Of a stretch of DNA of 64,000 nucleotides, positions 1 to 7,835 are shown in pieces. Below the pieces are notes generated by a model. That model was given only the letters and a program-made list of their open reading frames with translations, was not told the DNA's origin and did no database searches. The stretch lies in the NCBI RefSeq assembly GCF_002368195.1, contig NZ_AP018178.1, positions 8,386,145 through 8,450,144 of the forward strand, given 5' to 3'. The DNA is from Calothrix sp. NIES-2100. Lineage in GTDB: Bacteria > Cyanobacteriota > Cyanobacteriia > Cyanobacteriales > Nostocaceae. The stretch's first letter is position 1, and each line of letters opens with the position of its first letter. Both the position numbers and the translations under genes were made by a program.

Positions 1-158
1 CCCCCTAAAATGTGGAATGTCGTAGTTTTTCCCGCACCATCAGGGCCGATTAAGCCAAAAATTTCTCCCTGCTTCACGGTAAAATCAATTCCCTTCACGG
101 CAACTAATTTACCGTAACGTTTATGTAAAGCCTCCACTTGAATTACGGTATTTGTCAT
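1..158 (-). CDS. ABC transporter ATP-binding protein (N-terminal part only)
   Basis: Reading leftwards from an ATG at 158, 52 codons are present before the window ends. They contain a typical ABC ATPase start: an A-loop tyrosine ([12 protein letters not shown]) and a Walker A motif, [10 protein letters not shown], about residues 38-47. The protein would power a membrane exporter on the inner face of the plasma membrane. The next gene on the same strand upstream (818-2086) is an HlyD-type adaptor, the usual arrangement of YbhG-YbhF-like drug efflux operons, so a permease is expected beyond the window. The Asp in GPDG replaces the more common Asn, which is normal in this subgroup. The substrate cannot be read from the sequence. 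Confidence 0.85.
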   Translation of the reverse strand, partial: MTNTVIQVEALHKRYGKLVAVKGIDFTVKQGEIFGLIGPDGAGKTTTFHILG

Positions 159-210
159 TTGTCAGTTGTCATTTGTCATTTGTCAATGGTCAATGGTCAA
201 TGGTCATTTG
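151..210. repeat. 7-bp short tandem repeats (STRR)
   Basis: Degenerate heptamers of the form TTGTCAT / TGGTCAA run head to tail just upstream of the ABC gene start. Such heptanucleotide STRRs are a known feature of heterocystous cyanobacterial spacers. Confidence 0.8.
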
Positions 211-228
211 TAGGGGCGGGGTTTCCCC

Positions 229-421
229 CATTGGTGTCAACTTAAGTTAAAAGGCTTATCCCACAAGCGTTTTACCCCACCCCTCAATCCCCTCCCCGTT
301 TACGGGGAGGGGAGGTTTTGCGTCAGCAAAGCCGGGGTGGGGTAACGCGGATCTTGATTTTAAGTGAGAGAATTTGCTCATCAAGTCTTGATAAGGGTTT
401 CACGTTAAGTTGACACCAATG
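229..421. mobile_element. MITE copy 1 (193 bp, 9-bp target duplication)
   Basis: The element begins CATTGGTGTCAACTTAA and ends with the inverted form TTAAGTTGACACCAATG (17-bp terminal inverted repeats). The 9-bp direct repeat GGTTTCCCC flanks it at 220-228 and 422-430. The interior holds a GC-rich hairpin (CCCCTCCCCG...CGGGGAGGGG). No coding capacity. It is nearly identical to copy 2 at 2543-2735 and shares its ends with copy 3 at 28970-29164. Confidence 0.9.
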
Positions 422-494
422 GGTTTCCCCGCCCATTACGACGATCCATGACATAAAATCATGGATTGAATCGGTATCAGCTGGAAATTTTAGT

Positions 495-757
495 TTCAAA
501 GCCGCAACTTCCAAGCAAAAAGCCGCAACTTCCAAGCAAAAAGCCGCAACTTCCAAGCAAAAAGCCGCAACTTCCAAGCTCAAAGCCGCAACTTCCAGGC
601 TCAAAGGCTCAACTTCCAAGCTCAAAGCCGCAACTTCCAGGCTCAAAGGCTCAACCTCCAGCTTCAAAGGCTCAACTTCCAAGCTCAAAGCCGCAACTTC
701 CAGGCTCAAAGGCTCAACCTCCAGCTTCAAAGGCTCAACTTCCAAGCTCAAATACTC
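495..757. repeat. 21-bp minisatellite array 1 (about 12 units)
   Basis: A 21-bp unit resembling AGCCGCAACTTCCAAGCAAA is repeated head to tail with progressive variation (AGCAAA to AGCTCAAA to GGCTCAAC). Because 21 is a multiple of three, several frames stay open and give artificial heptapeptide ORFs such as KPQLPS or LEVAALS. I treat it as a non-coding tandem repeat between MITE copy 1 and the end of the HlyD gene. Confidence 0.85.
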
Positions 758-817
758 AAACGACATCCTCACTTCATCACAACTTTTGTCCTCCCCTGCT
801 CCCCTGCTCCCCAATCC

Positions 818-2086
818 CTACTTCCCCATCTCTGGTGTAATATTAATCTCGGCATCCGCTGGCATTCCCGGCTTGGCTAATCCGGCTGGGTTGTCGATGG
901 TGATTTTCACACCAAAAACTTGTTTAACTCGGTCTTGTTGGAAATAAATATTCTCAGGTGTAAAAGATGCTTGGGTATCAATTGCAGCAATTTTGGCACT
1001 TAGGGGTTGTTGGGGTGCTGAATCTAAAAAGATCTTAGCTTCTTGACCGATGCGAACTTTACCAATATTACCTTGGGGGATAAAAGCACGTAGATAAACT
1101 TTACTCGGATCAATGACTGTGAGCAAAGTTTTGCCGGTGGTAACAACTGCACCAGGTTCGACACTGCGGCTGATAACTACCCCGTTAATGGGACTAGTTA
1201 CATTGAGGTCGGCAATTTTCGCTTTCATTTCTTGCAAAGAGGCTTTAGCATTGGCGACATCAGCCTGTGCTGCGGCTAGTTTCAAGCGAGTTTGAGCTAA
1301 TTGGGTGTTTAAACCTGAGAGTTGAGTGCTGCGGATGGCGGGATTTAATCCGACACTTTGAGCTTGTGTTAATTGTCCTTGAGCAGAATTGACTAATTTG
1401 CGAAAAGAATTTACTGCTGCTTGGCGTGAGTTGAGATTAGCTAATGCACTTTCCCAGTTTGTTTGAGCTTGGTCAAATTGTTGTTTAGCAACAGCCCCTT
1501 GATTTACCAATTTAGTGTAGCGATCGCGATTCATTTGCGCTAGTTTCAACTCAGATTTGGCTTGTTCCACCTGAGCGATCGCTTGATTTAGCTGAGCTTG
1601 GCTGGAAGCTACTGATGATTCAGCCTGAAAAATCCGACCTTGCGCATCTCCCATCGACTGTTTTAAGGTCAGTTGATTCTCGCGAATTTGGCTTTCTAAA
1701 AGATTAATTTGTAATCTTGCTTGTTCTTGTTGTTGTTGCATTCCATCGACACGAGCAGATGCGCCTTTAAGTTGAGCTTGAATCTCTGCGTCATCTAGCT
1801 GGACAATTACTTGTCCTTTGTGAACTTCATCGCCTTCGCGCACTGCTACAGAGGCGATGCGTCCTGCTACTTTAGCGCCAATATCAGTTTCATAACCTTC
1901 AATGCGACCGCTAACATGCAGTGTATTAACTGCGGAACGAGATGAGATCACATACGATGTGAAAATCCCAATACCTGTGAGTAATAAGCCTAATGGAATT
2001 AGTAAACGCGGCGAGAGTCTGCGTTTAGCTTGATCTGATGCTGTGGTATCAAAAGGTTCTTGGGGTGGGGAGAGTGGCTGAACCAT
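818..2086 (-). CDS. HlyD-family membrane fusion (adaptor) protein
   Basis: 422 residues. A cytosolic N-terminus of about 25 residues is followed by one membrane segment (about 28-48, LLIPLGLLLTGIGIF). Then comes the first half of a biotinyl-lipoyl-like domain (GRIEGYETDIGAKVAGRI, VREGDEVHKGQVIVQLDD), a long Gln/Ala-rich alpha-helical hairpin (about 105-295), the second lipoyl half (INGVVISRSVEPGAVVTTG) and a beta-barrel with the AKIFLDS and GMPADAEI signatures. This is the layout of EmrA/YbhG-type periplasmic adaptors, which link an inner-membrane pump to an outer-membrane channel. It lies 659 bp upstream of an ABC ATPase gene on the same strand and is probably co-transcribed with it, although a MITE and a minisatellite now separate them. 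Confidence 0.9.
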   Translation of the reverse strand: MVQPLSPPQEPFDTTASDQAKRRLSPRLLIPLGLLLTGIGIFTSYVISSRSAVNTLHVSGRIEGYETDIGAKVAGRIASVAVREGDEVHKGQVIVQLDDAEIQAQLKGASARVDGMQQQQEQARLQINLLESQIRENQLTLKQSMGDAQGRIFQAESSVASSQAQLNQAIAQVEQAKSELKLAQMNRDRYTKLVNQGAVAKQQFDQAQTNWESALANLNSRQAAVNSFRKLVNSAQGQLTQAQSVGLNPAIRSTQLSGLNTQLAQTRLKLAAAQADVANAKASLQEMKAKIADLNVTSPINGVVISRSVEPGAVVTTGKTLLTVIDPSKVYLRAFIPQGNIGKVRIGQEAKIFLDSAPQQPLSAKIAAIDTQASFTPENIYFQQDRVKQVFGVKITIDNPAGLAKPGMPADAEINITPEMGK

Positions 2087-2440
2087 ATTTTTTCGGGGTT
2101 TGAAAGTAAATCAAACTGAAAATTATAATTGTGCTTGCCCAGGAGATTAAGCCTGAGTACATAGGTTATAGTATGTCGGCTATGCCTTACACAACCCGGA
2201 TATCTCAGGCATAGCAATATTTAAATGATCGCAGAAGTTTTGAGGGCTTGTTGAATTCTGGCTAGGAACTTATACGCCAGATTAGGTGATGCGATCGCTA
2301 ACACTCAATCTTAAGAAACTTAGGTACAAGACAAACCTCAAGCCTAAAAAGGGGAGCATCCCATTTTTGCCGTGAATATAGCGCTTCTGGTTTGGATGCA
2401 ATACAAAACTATAACAGTCCTAAATCATTTGTGAAAAATT

Positions 2441-2473
2441 AGATCCCGGACTTCTTTGAGAAGTCCGGGATCT
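2441..2473. repeat. Perfect 14-bp hairpin, terminator-like without T-run
   Basis: AGATCCCGGACTTC, a 5-base loop, then GAAGTCCGGGATCT. No T-tract follows. Related GACTT/AAGTC hairpins lie at 3818-3843 and 4619-4651, so this looks like a family of small palindromes, some of which act as terminators. Confidence 0.7.
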
Positions 2474-2542
2474 GAGCATCTCGATTTTCACAAATCAAAT
2501 AGGAATGCTATATATCCTAGCGTGTAGGGGCACGGCACTGCC

Positions 2543-2735
2543 CATTGGTGTCAACTTAAGTTAAAAGGCTTATCCCACAAGCGTTTTACCCCACCCCTCA
2601 ATCCCCTCCCCGTTTACGGGGAGGGGAGGTTTTGCGTCAGCAAAGCCGGGGTGGGGTAACGCGGATCTTGATTTTAAGTGAGAGAATTTGCTTATCAAGT
2701 CTTGGCAAGGGTTTCGCGTTAAGTTGACACGTAAG
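2543..2735. mobile_element. MITE copy 2 (193 bp, 9-bp target duplication)
   Basis: Same length as copy 1 and almost the same sequence. It is flanked by the 9-bp direct repeat GGCACTGCC at 2534-2542 and 2736-2744. The last bases of the right inverted end have drifted (GACACGTAAG instead of GACACCAATG). The target is the palindromic dispersed repeat AGGGGCACGGCACTGCCGTGCCC, rebuilt if the element and one target copy are removed. Confidence 0.88.
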
Positions 2736-3327
2736 GGCACTGCCGTGCCCTTACGTGTGTATTGGACTCAAGCGCCAAAACTCCAATCTGTTCTTTCAGT
2801 GTCCAGGGTTGTAAAGCTCGCAGAGATACATGGAACACAGAAAGAATAGCCTGATTAACATACAAGTTTGGTAGTGAGGTTGGTGGGAATTACAAACCTT
2901 GTGCCGATTGCTGCATCAAAGCCAGATATTGTGGTGCTTTGTAGCTGCAAAACAATACCAAATTGCCGATGTCAATTTAAAAATCTGCCTTTGGATATAA
3001 GCTAGATTTTTTATTCTATGCGTTGTGTTAGTAAATTCTACAGAAATATATCCGTAGACTTATTGTCTTACACAGAAACTCAAAGCATACCGACTAAGTA
3101 AACAAAATTTTAGATAAGACATCTTACTTTAGTAGTAAAGTAATACCTTATAATCAGAGTAAAAACGTTACAAGAAAAATTAAAATATTAGATTCCAAAA
3201 AGTAGGAAAAGTGGGAAAGGTGGGAAAGGTGGGAGCTTTTATATAAACCGTTGACAAGCTTTTTAATAATTTGTTATTTATTATTACAGCCAAGGCGAAA
3301 ACACCTATACACTTTCTGGAGGCAATT

Positions 3328-3540
3328 ATGGCTAACAATAATGATTTGACAAACATCAAAAACCAAGAAATTATTGTTGAGGAAATTAACGAGGAAGAAT
3401 TAGACGGAGTAGTAGGAGGAGGACTTACCGATATAACCGGCCCAGCACTTGGGACAGTCTTCGGTGTGACCGCAATTGTTGAAGGAGTTTTGGGATACGC
3501 TTTGCCGGCACTAGGAGCGCTTTTAGGACCAAAACAATAA
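3328..3540 (+). CDS. Double-glycine leader peptide, hydrophobic core (precursor 1)
   Basis: 70 residues. The ATG at 3328 is chosen because GGAGG stands at 3318-3322, five bases upstream; an in-frame upstream start at 3271 has no such site. The leader has the usual pattern of acidic residues and spaced hydrophobics (IIVEEINEEELDGVVGG), with cleavage expected after G30-G31. The predicted core is about 39 residues, glycine/alanine/leucine-rich and hydrophobic (GPALGTVFGVTAIVEGVLG, YALPALGALLGPKQ), with no Cys. It resembles membrane-active unmodified bacteriocins, but no activity can be claimed from sequence. The C39 peptidase/exporter at 9482 is the likely processing partner. Confidence 0.85.
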   Translation: MANNNDLTNIKNQEIIVEEINEEELDGVVGGGLTDITGPALGTVFGVTAIVEGVLGYALPALGALLGPKQ

Positions 3541-4277
3541 TCAATCTGCCAAATCCGACGAAGTCAAGTTTAAAAAATGCGATTTCTAAGATATGAGGTT
3601 ATTTGAGCGAAGCAATATCATAAACTCAAGGTAATTCTTGAGATGTAAATAAAAACAGGGAAACAGCTACTATAAAACTATTAGCCTGCAAAGGTTATTG
3701 TTTTGATAAAAGTTTGTTAACCGAAGATAGTACTACAAATTAATCTTCGTTGTCGCTCAAATAATACTTAGTGTTACCCTAATTAAACACTCCTCATTAT
3801 CTATCTGCTATTGTAACCAGAAGTCGGAATATTCCGACTTCTGAAATTTCTCATGACACTCCTGTGTTCATAACCTATTTATGCCGGAAGTCTCAAATTG
3901 GAATTGAGATTGAGAATTTGAGATTTTAGTGCTTCAGTGCCGTAATAAAGATGCATGATGCTGCCAACTTCAACAGTCATCTGCTAAGCATGTAGCTAAG
4001 ATTTTTACAGAGCTTATTAATAGTTCACTTTGAGCGAAATGCAAAGCATAGTAGCCTATGTTATTTCGTTAAAAATCGTAGTCTTAAACTTATGTATCGA
4101 GAAACATGAGTAAGACCAATCGGAAACTTTAAAAAATTGAAAACTGAAAATAGCTGAAAGTTGGGTAAGTAGAAAAGGCAGAATCTTTTGGATTAACTTT
4201 TGAAAAGCTATTAAAGAAACTATTACTGGTGAAGACATCGCAAATGCAAACCGTTTGGATAATTTTTGAGGAAAATT
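3541..4277. other. AT-rich spacer between precursors 1 and 2
   Basis: 737 bp without a credible gene. It holds a perfect 26-bp palindrome at 3818-3843 and an AT-rich inverted stretch around 3895-3925 (CTCAAATTGG...TTGAGATTGAG). Short reading frames on either strand lack ribosome binding sites. Confidence 0.5.
3818..3843. terminator. Perfect palindrome, possible terminator
   Basis: CAGAAGTCGGAAT followed directly by its inverse ATTCCGACTTCTG. It is followed by GAAATTTCTC rather than a clean T-run, so intrinsic termination is possible but not certain. It lies 278 bp after precursor 1. Confidence 0.45.
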
Positions 4278-4562
4278 ATGGCTAAGGTAAATCAAGTGAG
4301 TTTCAAATCCATCCGTAATCAAAAAGTTACTGTCGAGGAACTGATAGATGGTGAATTAAAGGGAATAGTGGGAGGAGTTGTTTCTTCCTATACTTCAGAG
4401 GTAAATACGACTTCAACTGATGGAACTAACTCTAGCATTGTAGACTCTACTCAAGAAATTGTGGATTTGAAAAATAAGACAAGAACACGCAAAATTCAAA
4501 AAACAACGATTTTAAATGGAGTAGCGCAAAGCATAGCATCAGTGGAGACTTCACCTATTTAG
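4278..4562 (+). CDS. Double-glycine leader peptide, Ser/Thr-rich core (precursor 2)
   Basis: 94 residues. The ATG at 4278 follows TTGAGGAAAATT (GAGG, 6 bases away); an in-frame TTG at 4266 overlaps that site and is rejected. The leader ends VTVEELIDGELKGIVGG, with cleavage expected after G32-G33. The 61-residue core is polar, rich in Ser, Thr and Asn, with a basic patch KNKTRTRKIQK in the middle and no Cys. It differs strongly from the hydrophobic core of precursor 1 and from the tandem set at 5133-6430, so the same export system apparently serves chemically different peptides. A strong intrinsic terminator follows at 4619. Confidence 0.82.
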   Translation: MAKVNQVSFKSIRNQKVTVEELIDGELKGIVGGVVSSYTSEVNTTSTDGTNSSIVDSTQEIVDLKNKTRTRKIQKTTILNGVAQSIASVETSPI

Positions 4563-5132
4563 CATTCACAGCAATTCAACTTAAATTTATAGTTTGTGTA
4601 TTCAAGTGAAAGTAGGTATCCCCGACTTATAAAGAAGTTGGGGATTTTTTTATGAAAAATTTAGTATGTTTTACGTCGCCTCTACCCTATGTTCTGTAAT
4701 ACTTGTAGTCACTTTTTCAAAATTTCATTTTTAGGTATCCCGTCTACTTTAAACATCGATTTTTAACGTCTCAAGAGTTTATAAAACTATTGCAAAATTC
4801 CCAAAATTACTACTTTTAGTAGATTGAAATAACGCCAACGTTTTATAATCCTTAAAAACCTAGACTTTAAAAATACAATATATTAACTTCATCATTACTT
4901 CATATTTTTTTGTTTAAAAGAATGTATTATTTAAATATAGTGAAATTCAAACAAAGCAATCAAAACAAACGTCGTTAAACTCATTGCATAAATATTGTTT
5001 AACGGCAGGGTTAATAACAAATATCGTTAGATATTTAAGAATCTAATAATTTTTGTTATTGGCAATTAGTTTGGTTAAGCAAAAGAAAAACTTCACTATT
5101 CCAAAGCCATTTTGTACAAGGAAGGAAATTTT
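4563..5132. other. Spacer upstream of the tandem precursor array
   Basis: After the terminator at 4619-4651 the region is very AT-rich and probably carries the promoter for the tandem precursors. A stretch at 4809-4822 (ACTACTTTTAGTAG) echoes the inverted repeat at 3125-3142. No gene seen. Confidence 0.45.
4619..4651 (+). terminator. Rho-independent terminator after precursor 2
   Basis: Stem TCCCCGACTT / AAGTTGGGGA (4619-4628 with 4635-4644), 6-base loop, then seven T. It implies that precursors 1-2 and the tandem array are transcribed separately. Confidence 0.85.
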
Positions 5133-5414
5133 ATGTCATTTGTAACACTTGAACAAGAAACACTCGTAGTTATGAGCGAATTAGCTGATGAAGAAATCAG
5201 TGAAATTGTTGGCGGTGGATACGATTTTACATCTATTTTCAAGCCCAAGACTAGCGTTGAAAATGGAGTCAAAGCTCAAAACGCAAACGTAACCACTCAA
5301 GTTGGTAACGCATTTGCAAATGGTGGCGGAGATGCTGTTGTTAAGCAAGATTCATATAGCGAAATTAACAACAGCAAAAACTGGGTGAAAATTTTCGGTG
5401 GTTACGGTCACTAA
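5133..5414 (+). CDS. Double-glycine leader peptide, tandem copy 1 (precursor 3)
   Basis: 93 residues. ATG at 5133 follows AAGGAAGGA (5118-5126); the in-frame upstream start at 5112 covers that site. The leader is MSFVTLEQETLVVMSELADE then EISEIVGG, cleavage expected after G28. The 65-residue core starts GYDFTSIFKPKTSVENGV and continues with NANVTTQVGNAFANGGG, AVVKQDSYSEINNSKN and a GGYGH tail. The Q-x-G-N-x-A and A-V-V-x-Q spacing recalls curlin-type beta-strand repeats, and Asn, Gly and Ser dominate. It has no Cys. It may be a secreted bacteriocin-like or surface peptide; function is unproven. Confidence 0.85.
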   Translation: MSFVTLEQETLVVMSELADEEISEIVGGGYDFTSIFKPKTSVENGVKAQNANVTTQVGNAFANGGGDAVVKQDSYSEINNSKNWVKIFGGYGH

Positions 5415-5472
5415 ATTATCTCTCTAGTACGCTCTGCCTTAATTTATAGCTTCAACAAAGGAAGGAAATTTT

Positions 5473-5739
5473 ATGTCAGTTGTAACACTTGAACAAGAAA
5501 CACTCGTAGTTATGAGCGAGTTGGCTGATGAAGAAATCAGTGAAATTGTCGGCGGCGGATACGAATTTACATCTTTCAAGCCCAAGACTAGCGTTGACAC
5601 TGGAGTCAAAGCTCAAAACGCAAACGTAACCACTCAAGTTGGTAACGCATTTGCAAATGGTGGCGGAAATGCTGTTGTTAAGCAAAACTCATATAGCGAA
5701 ATTAATAACAGCAAAAACTGGGTGAAAATTTTCGGTTAG
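5473..5739 (+). CDS. Double-glycine leader peptide, tandem copy 2 (precursor 4, shortened)
   Basis: 88 residues. Leader is essentially identical to its neighbours (LEQETLVVMSELADEEISE), with a GGAAGGAAA ribosome site. The core is about 60 residues and ends ...NNSKNWVKIFG. Compared with copy 1, the codons for the GYGH tail are lost: TTCGGT is followed directly by TAG, although the DNA beyond still resembles the lost tail (AGTCACTCAA versus GGTCACTAA). This is therefore a C-terminally trimmed paralogue created by a small deletion. Confidence 0.85.
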   Translation: MSVVTLEQETLVVMSELADEEISEIVGGGYEFTSFKPKTSVDTGVKAQNANVTTQVGNAFANGGGNAVVKQNSYSEINNSKNWVKIFG

Positions 5740-5806
5740 AGTCACTCAATAATCTCTCTAGTACGCTCTGTCTTAATTTATCGCTTGAACAAAGGAAGGA
5801 AACTTT

Positions 5807-6085
5807 ATGTCAGTTGTAACACTTGAACAAGAAACACTCGTAGTTATGAGCGAGTTGGCTGATGAAGAAATCAGTGAAATTGTCGGCGGCGGATACGCAT
5901 TTACATCTTTCAAGCCCAAGACTAGCGTTGACACTGGAGTCAAAGCTCAAAACGCAAACGTAACCACTCAAGTTGGTAACGCATTTGCAAATGGTGGCGG
6001 AAATGCTATTGTTTCTCAAAACTCATATAGTGAAATTAATAACAGCAAAAACAATGTGAAGATTTGGGGCCCTTACGGTTACTAG
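5807..6085 (+). CDS. Double-glycine leader peptide, tandem copy 3 (precursor 5)
   Basis: 92 residues. Leader identical in protein to copy 2 (MSVVTLEQETLVVMSELADE). The core is closest to copy 2 but carries substitutions NAIVSQNS, KNNVKIW and an aromatic GPYGY tail. The ribosome site AAGGAAGGAAA lies 5 bases before the ATG. Same proposed export route through the C39 transporter. Confidence 0.85.
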   Translation: MSVVTLEQETLVVMSELADEEISEIVGGGYAFTSFKPKTSVDTGVKAQNANVTTQVGNAFANGGGNAIVSQNSYSEINNSKNNVKIWGPYGY

Positions 6086-6142
6086 GTTTTCTCTCTAGTA
6101 CGCTCTGCTTAATTGATCGCTTGAACAAAGGAAGGAAACTTT

Positions 6143-6430
6143 ATGTCAGTTGTAACACTTGAACAAGAAACACTCGTAGTTATGAGCGAGTTAGCTGATG
6201 AAGAAATCAGTGAAATTGTCGGCGGAAGCTACGGATACTACGAAAGTCCAGATGTCAGTAGCAAGACTAAGGTTGGTGTTAAAGTCAAAGGTACCAACGT
6301 AATCGTAACCACTCAAATTGGTAACGCAGTTGCAATTGGTGGTGGAGATGCTGTTGTTAAGCAAAACTCAGACAGCACAATTAATAACAGCAAAAACAAG
6401 GTAATAACTTTCGGTGGTTACAGTTACTAG
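6143..6430 (+). CDS. Double-glycine leader peptide, tandem copy 4 (precursor 6, divergent core)
   Basis: 95 residues. The leader is the same as in copies 2 and 3 up to EIVGG, but the 67-residue core diverges immediately after the GG: SYGYYESPDVSSKTKVGVKV. It then rejoins the shared pattern VTTQIGNAVAIGGG, AVVKQNSDSTINNSKN and ends GGYSY. Conserved leader with shifted core is the pattern expected if the leader is read by one transporter while cores diversify. Confidence 0.85.
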   Translation: MSVVTLEQETLVVMSELADEEISEIVGGSYGYYESPDVSSKTKVGVKVKGTNVIVTTQIGNAVAIGGGDAVVKQNSDSTINNSKNKVITFGGYSY

Positions 6431-6940
6431 GTTTTCTCTCTAGTACGCTCTGCCTTGAATTATCACCTCAACAAAAGTCACTTTAACGGTTTGTATTACC
6501 AAAAATTTCTTCATCATGATTTGTATCATTACTACAAATCAAAACAGCACAAAGCAAATAAGTATGCAATTTACACAATATTTCGTTAAGACGCTTATAA
6601 AGCAGTAATCCTTCGCCAATTGCTGCGAACAACTGACAAAGGACTACAAACAACCCTTACGAATAAGTGTACAGACATCTTATTACATAGTGGTCTGACT
6701 ATTTTTGGTATCACAACTTACGACAACGTTATAAGAACATTGGCGGGTGTAAGCCGGATAATGTGGCAGGTCAAAGGTAAGCGACCAACCATTATCATCC
6801 CTTAGTTCTTACCTACCCGTCAATGTTTTTGTATCAAGATTACAGAATCTTTACCTTAACGGCAGTTACTGTAATTTTTGGTTAAGTGACTGAAAAAGTT
6901 TCACTAGAACAGACTCATTTTGATGACGGAAGGATTTGTT
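6431..6940. other. Spacer with a large palindrome before precursor 7
   Basis: 510 bp. A reading frame of about 60 codons at 6620-6805 overlaps the palindrome at 6736-6827, has no ribosome site and no recognisable motif, so it is not called. The rest is AT-rich and probably contains the promoter of precursor 7. Confidence 0.5.
6736..6827. repeat. 92-bp nested inverted repeat (long hairpin)
   Basis: The outer arms AACATTGGCGGGTGTAAG and CTTACCTACCCGTCAATGTT pair with few mismatches, and inner arms GGATAATGTGGCAGGTC and GACCAACCATTATCATCC pair inside. T-rich sequence follows (TGTTTTTG). It could be a terminator for the tandem array, a small MITE, or a structured RNA. Confidence 0.7.
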
Positions 6941-7162
6941 ATGTCTAACATCACTCTTGAACAAGAAGAGGTTGCAGTTCTCACAGAGTTGGATGATGAA
7001 AAAACAGTCGCCCTCGTAGGCGGAAGTTCTTGGGAACCACCAAAACTTCCTGACCTACCAGAACTACCTGAGCTACCAGACTTTCTCCGCTCAAAAGGCC
7101 AGAGTCTTGTTTCGCTCAAACTAAATGTTCTTGGCCTGATTAATTTGAAGATTAAGCTGTAG
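6941..7162 (+). CDS. Double-glycine leader peptide, proline-rich core (precursor 7)
   Basis: 73 residues. ATG at 6941 is preceded by ACGGAAGGA (6927-6935). The leader MSNITLEQEEVAVLTELDDE then KTVALVGG follows the same plan as the tandem set (TLEQE, acidic ELxDE, GG at 27-28). The 45-residue core is quite different: SSWEPPKLPDLPELPELPDF with a short Leu/Pro/Glu repeat, then a Leu/Lys amphipathic tail (LVSLKLNVLGLINLKIKL). No Cys. It is the precursor nearest to the export genes. Confidence 0.82.
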   Translation: MSNITLEQEEVAVLTELDDEKTVALVGGSSWEPPKLPDLPELPELPDFLRSKGQSLVSLKLNVLGLINLKIKL

Positions 7163-7835
7163 TAAATTGCACATTGTTCAGACTATCATTAATTCAGTGT
7201 TGAGATATCAGTTAACCTGACATCTAAACAAAGAAAAAATGATAGAAAGCAACGCTTACGGCTAAGTAGACTTTTCACAAGTTCTGTCAGGTCTATTTTA
7301 GACTAGAGTGTAAAGGTGTAGGCGGGATTGATTATTTAATTTTAGAGGACTGTTTGAAAAGTCTTGCTATCGTTAGCAAAACGTGGTATACACCCCTAAA
7401 TCCTTGTCAAAAAGGGGAGTTTGAGTCCAGTTTACCCCCTTGAAAAGGGGAACTTGAGTGGATCTAAACGTGCTTAAAAACACAACAAACCACTAAAAAA
7501 ACAAACTCTTAAGTAAAAGTCTTTTCTCTAAACCTTTACACCCTTTTTTTAAAGGCTGTGAACAGTTGGTTATATTTCTCCTGAGTTATCAGTAAAGGCT
7601 TCTTTGCTGAAAATTCAATTCATGTCTAAAACAATAAAAATTAAAAAATATTTAATTTCTAATTTTCCAAATTCTCAGAAAATGTTATGATATTTTAACT
7701 ACTATTTTCGGGTATTAATACTATCAAATAAGCAAACAATTGTCTTGCTTATTTTCTATTTAGGCTGCAAATCCCAGTGTTTGCAGCAATATTGTAGTGA
7801 GTCAAAAGTGTATTTTGTTTTCATTCCCATAGAGA
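7163..7835. other. Spacer before the secretion genes
   Basis: 673 bp, AT-rich, no credible gene. It contains the short hairpin CCCCTTGAAAAGGGG (7437-7451) within a CTTGTCAAAAAGGGGAG-type dispersed repeat, and a run of seven T at 7544-7550. The promoter for the HlyD/ABC operon is expected near the 3' end but no consensus site stands out. Confidence 0.45.

Larger units (their letters stand above)
2087..3327. other. Long intergenic region, repeat-rich then AT-rich
   Basis: This spacer separates the leftward efflux gene from the rightward precursor genes, so it should carry divergent promoters. It contains a perfect hairpin (2441-2473), MITE copy 2 (2543-2735), a fragment near 2378-2410 (GAATATAGCGCTTCTGG) that recurs in altered form near 29718, and an AT-rich stretch. 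At 3125-3142 lies an inverted repeat, TACTTTA-GTAG-TAAAGTA, followed by TATAAT at 3149-3154, a possible operator and -10 box for the first precursor gene. No convincing gene was seen. Confidence 0.6.
5118..6455 (+). repeat. Fourfold tandem gene duplication, about 335-bp unit
   Basis: Start codons at 5133, 5473, 5807 and 6143 are 340, 334 and 336 bp apart. Each unit carries the same AAGGAAGGAAA ribosome site, a nearly identical leader-coding segment, a related core, and a 3' spacer containing CTCTCTAGTACGCTCTG. Leader and spacer are more conserved at DNA level than the core-coding end, especially in the fourth unit. Confidence 0.9.

Noticed and set aside
323..840. Two overlapping ORFs made of heptapeptide repeats (LEVAALS / KPQLPSK)
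   Set aside because: Both strands are open only because the DNA is a 21-bp tandem repeat; no ribosome site, and one of them runs through the MITE.
5476..6019. Antisense ORFs repeated in the precursor array (LNNSISATICKCV)
   Set aside because: Exact mirror of the duplicated precursor genes without ribosome sites; conservation is explained by the sense strand.
6620..6805. 61-residue ORF as an eighth precursor
   Set aside because: No GG leader, no ribosome site, and it overlaps the large hairpin.
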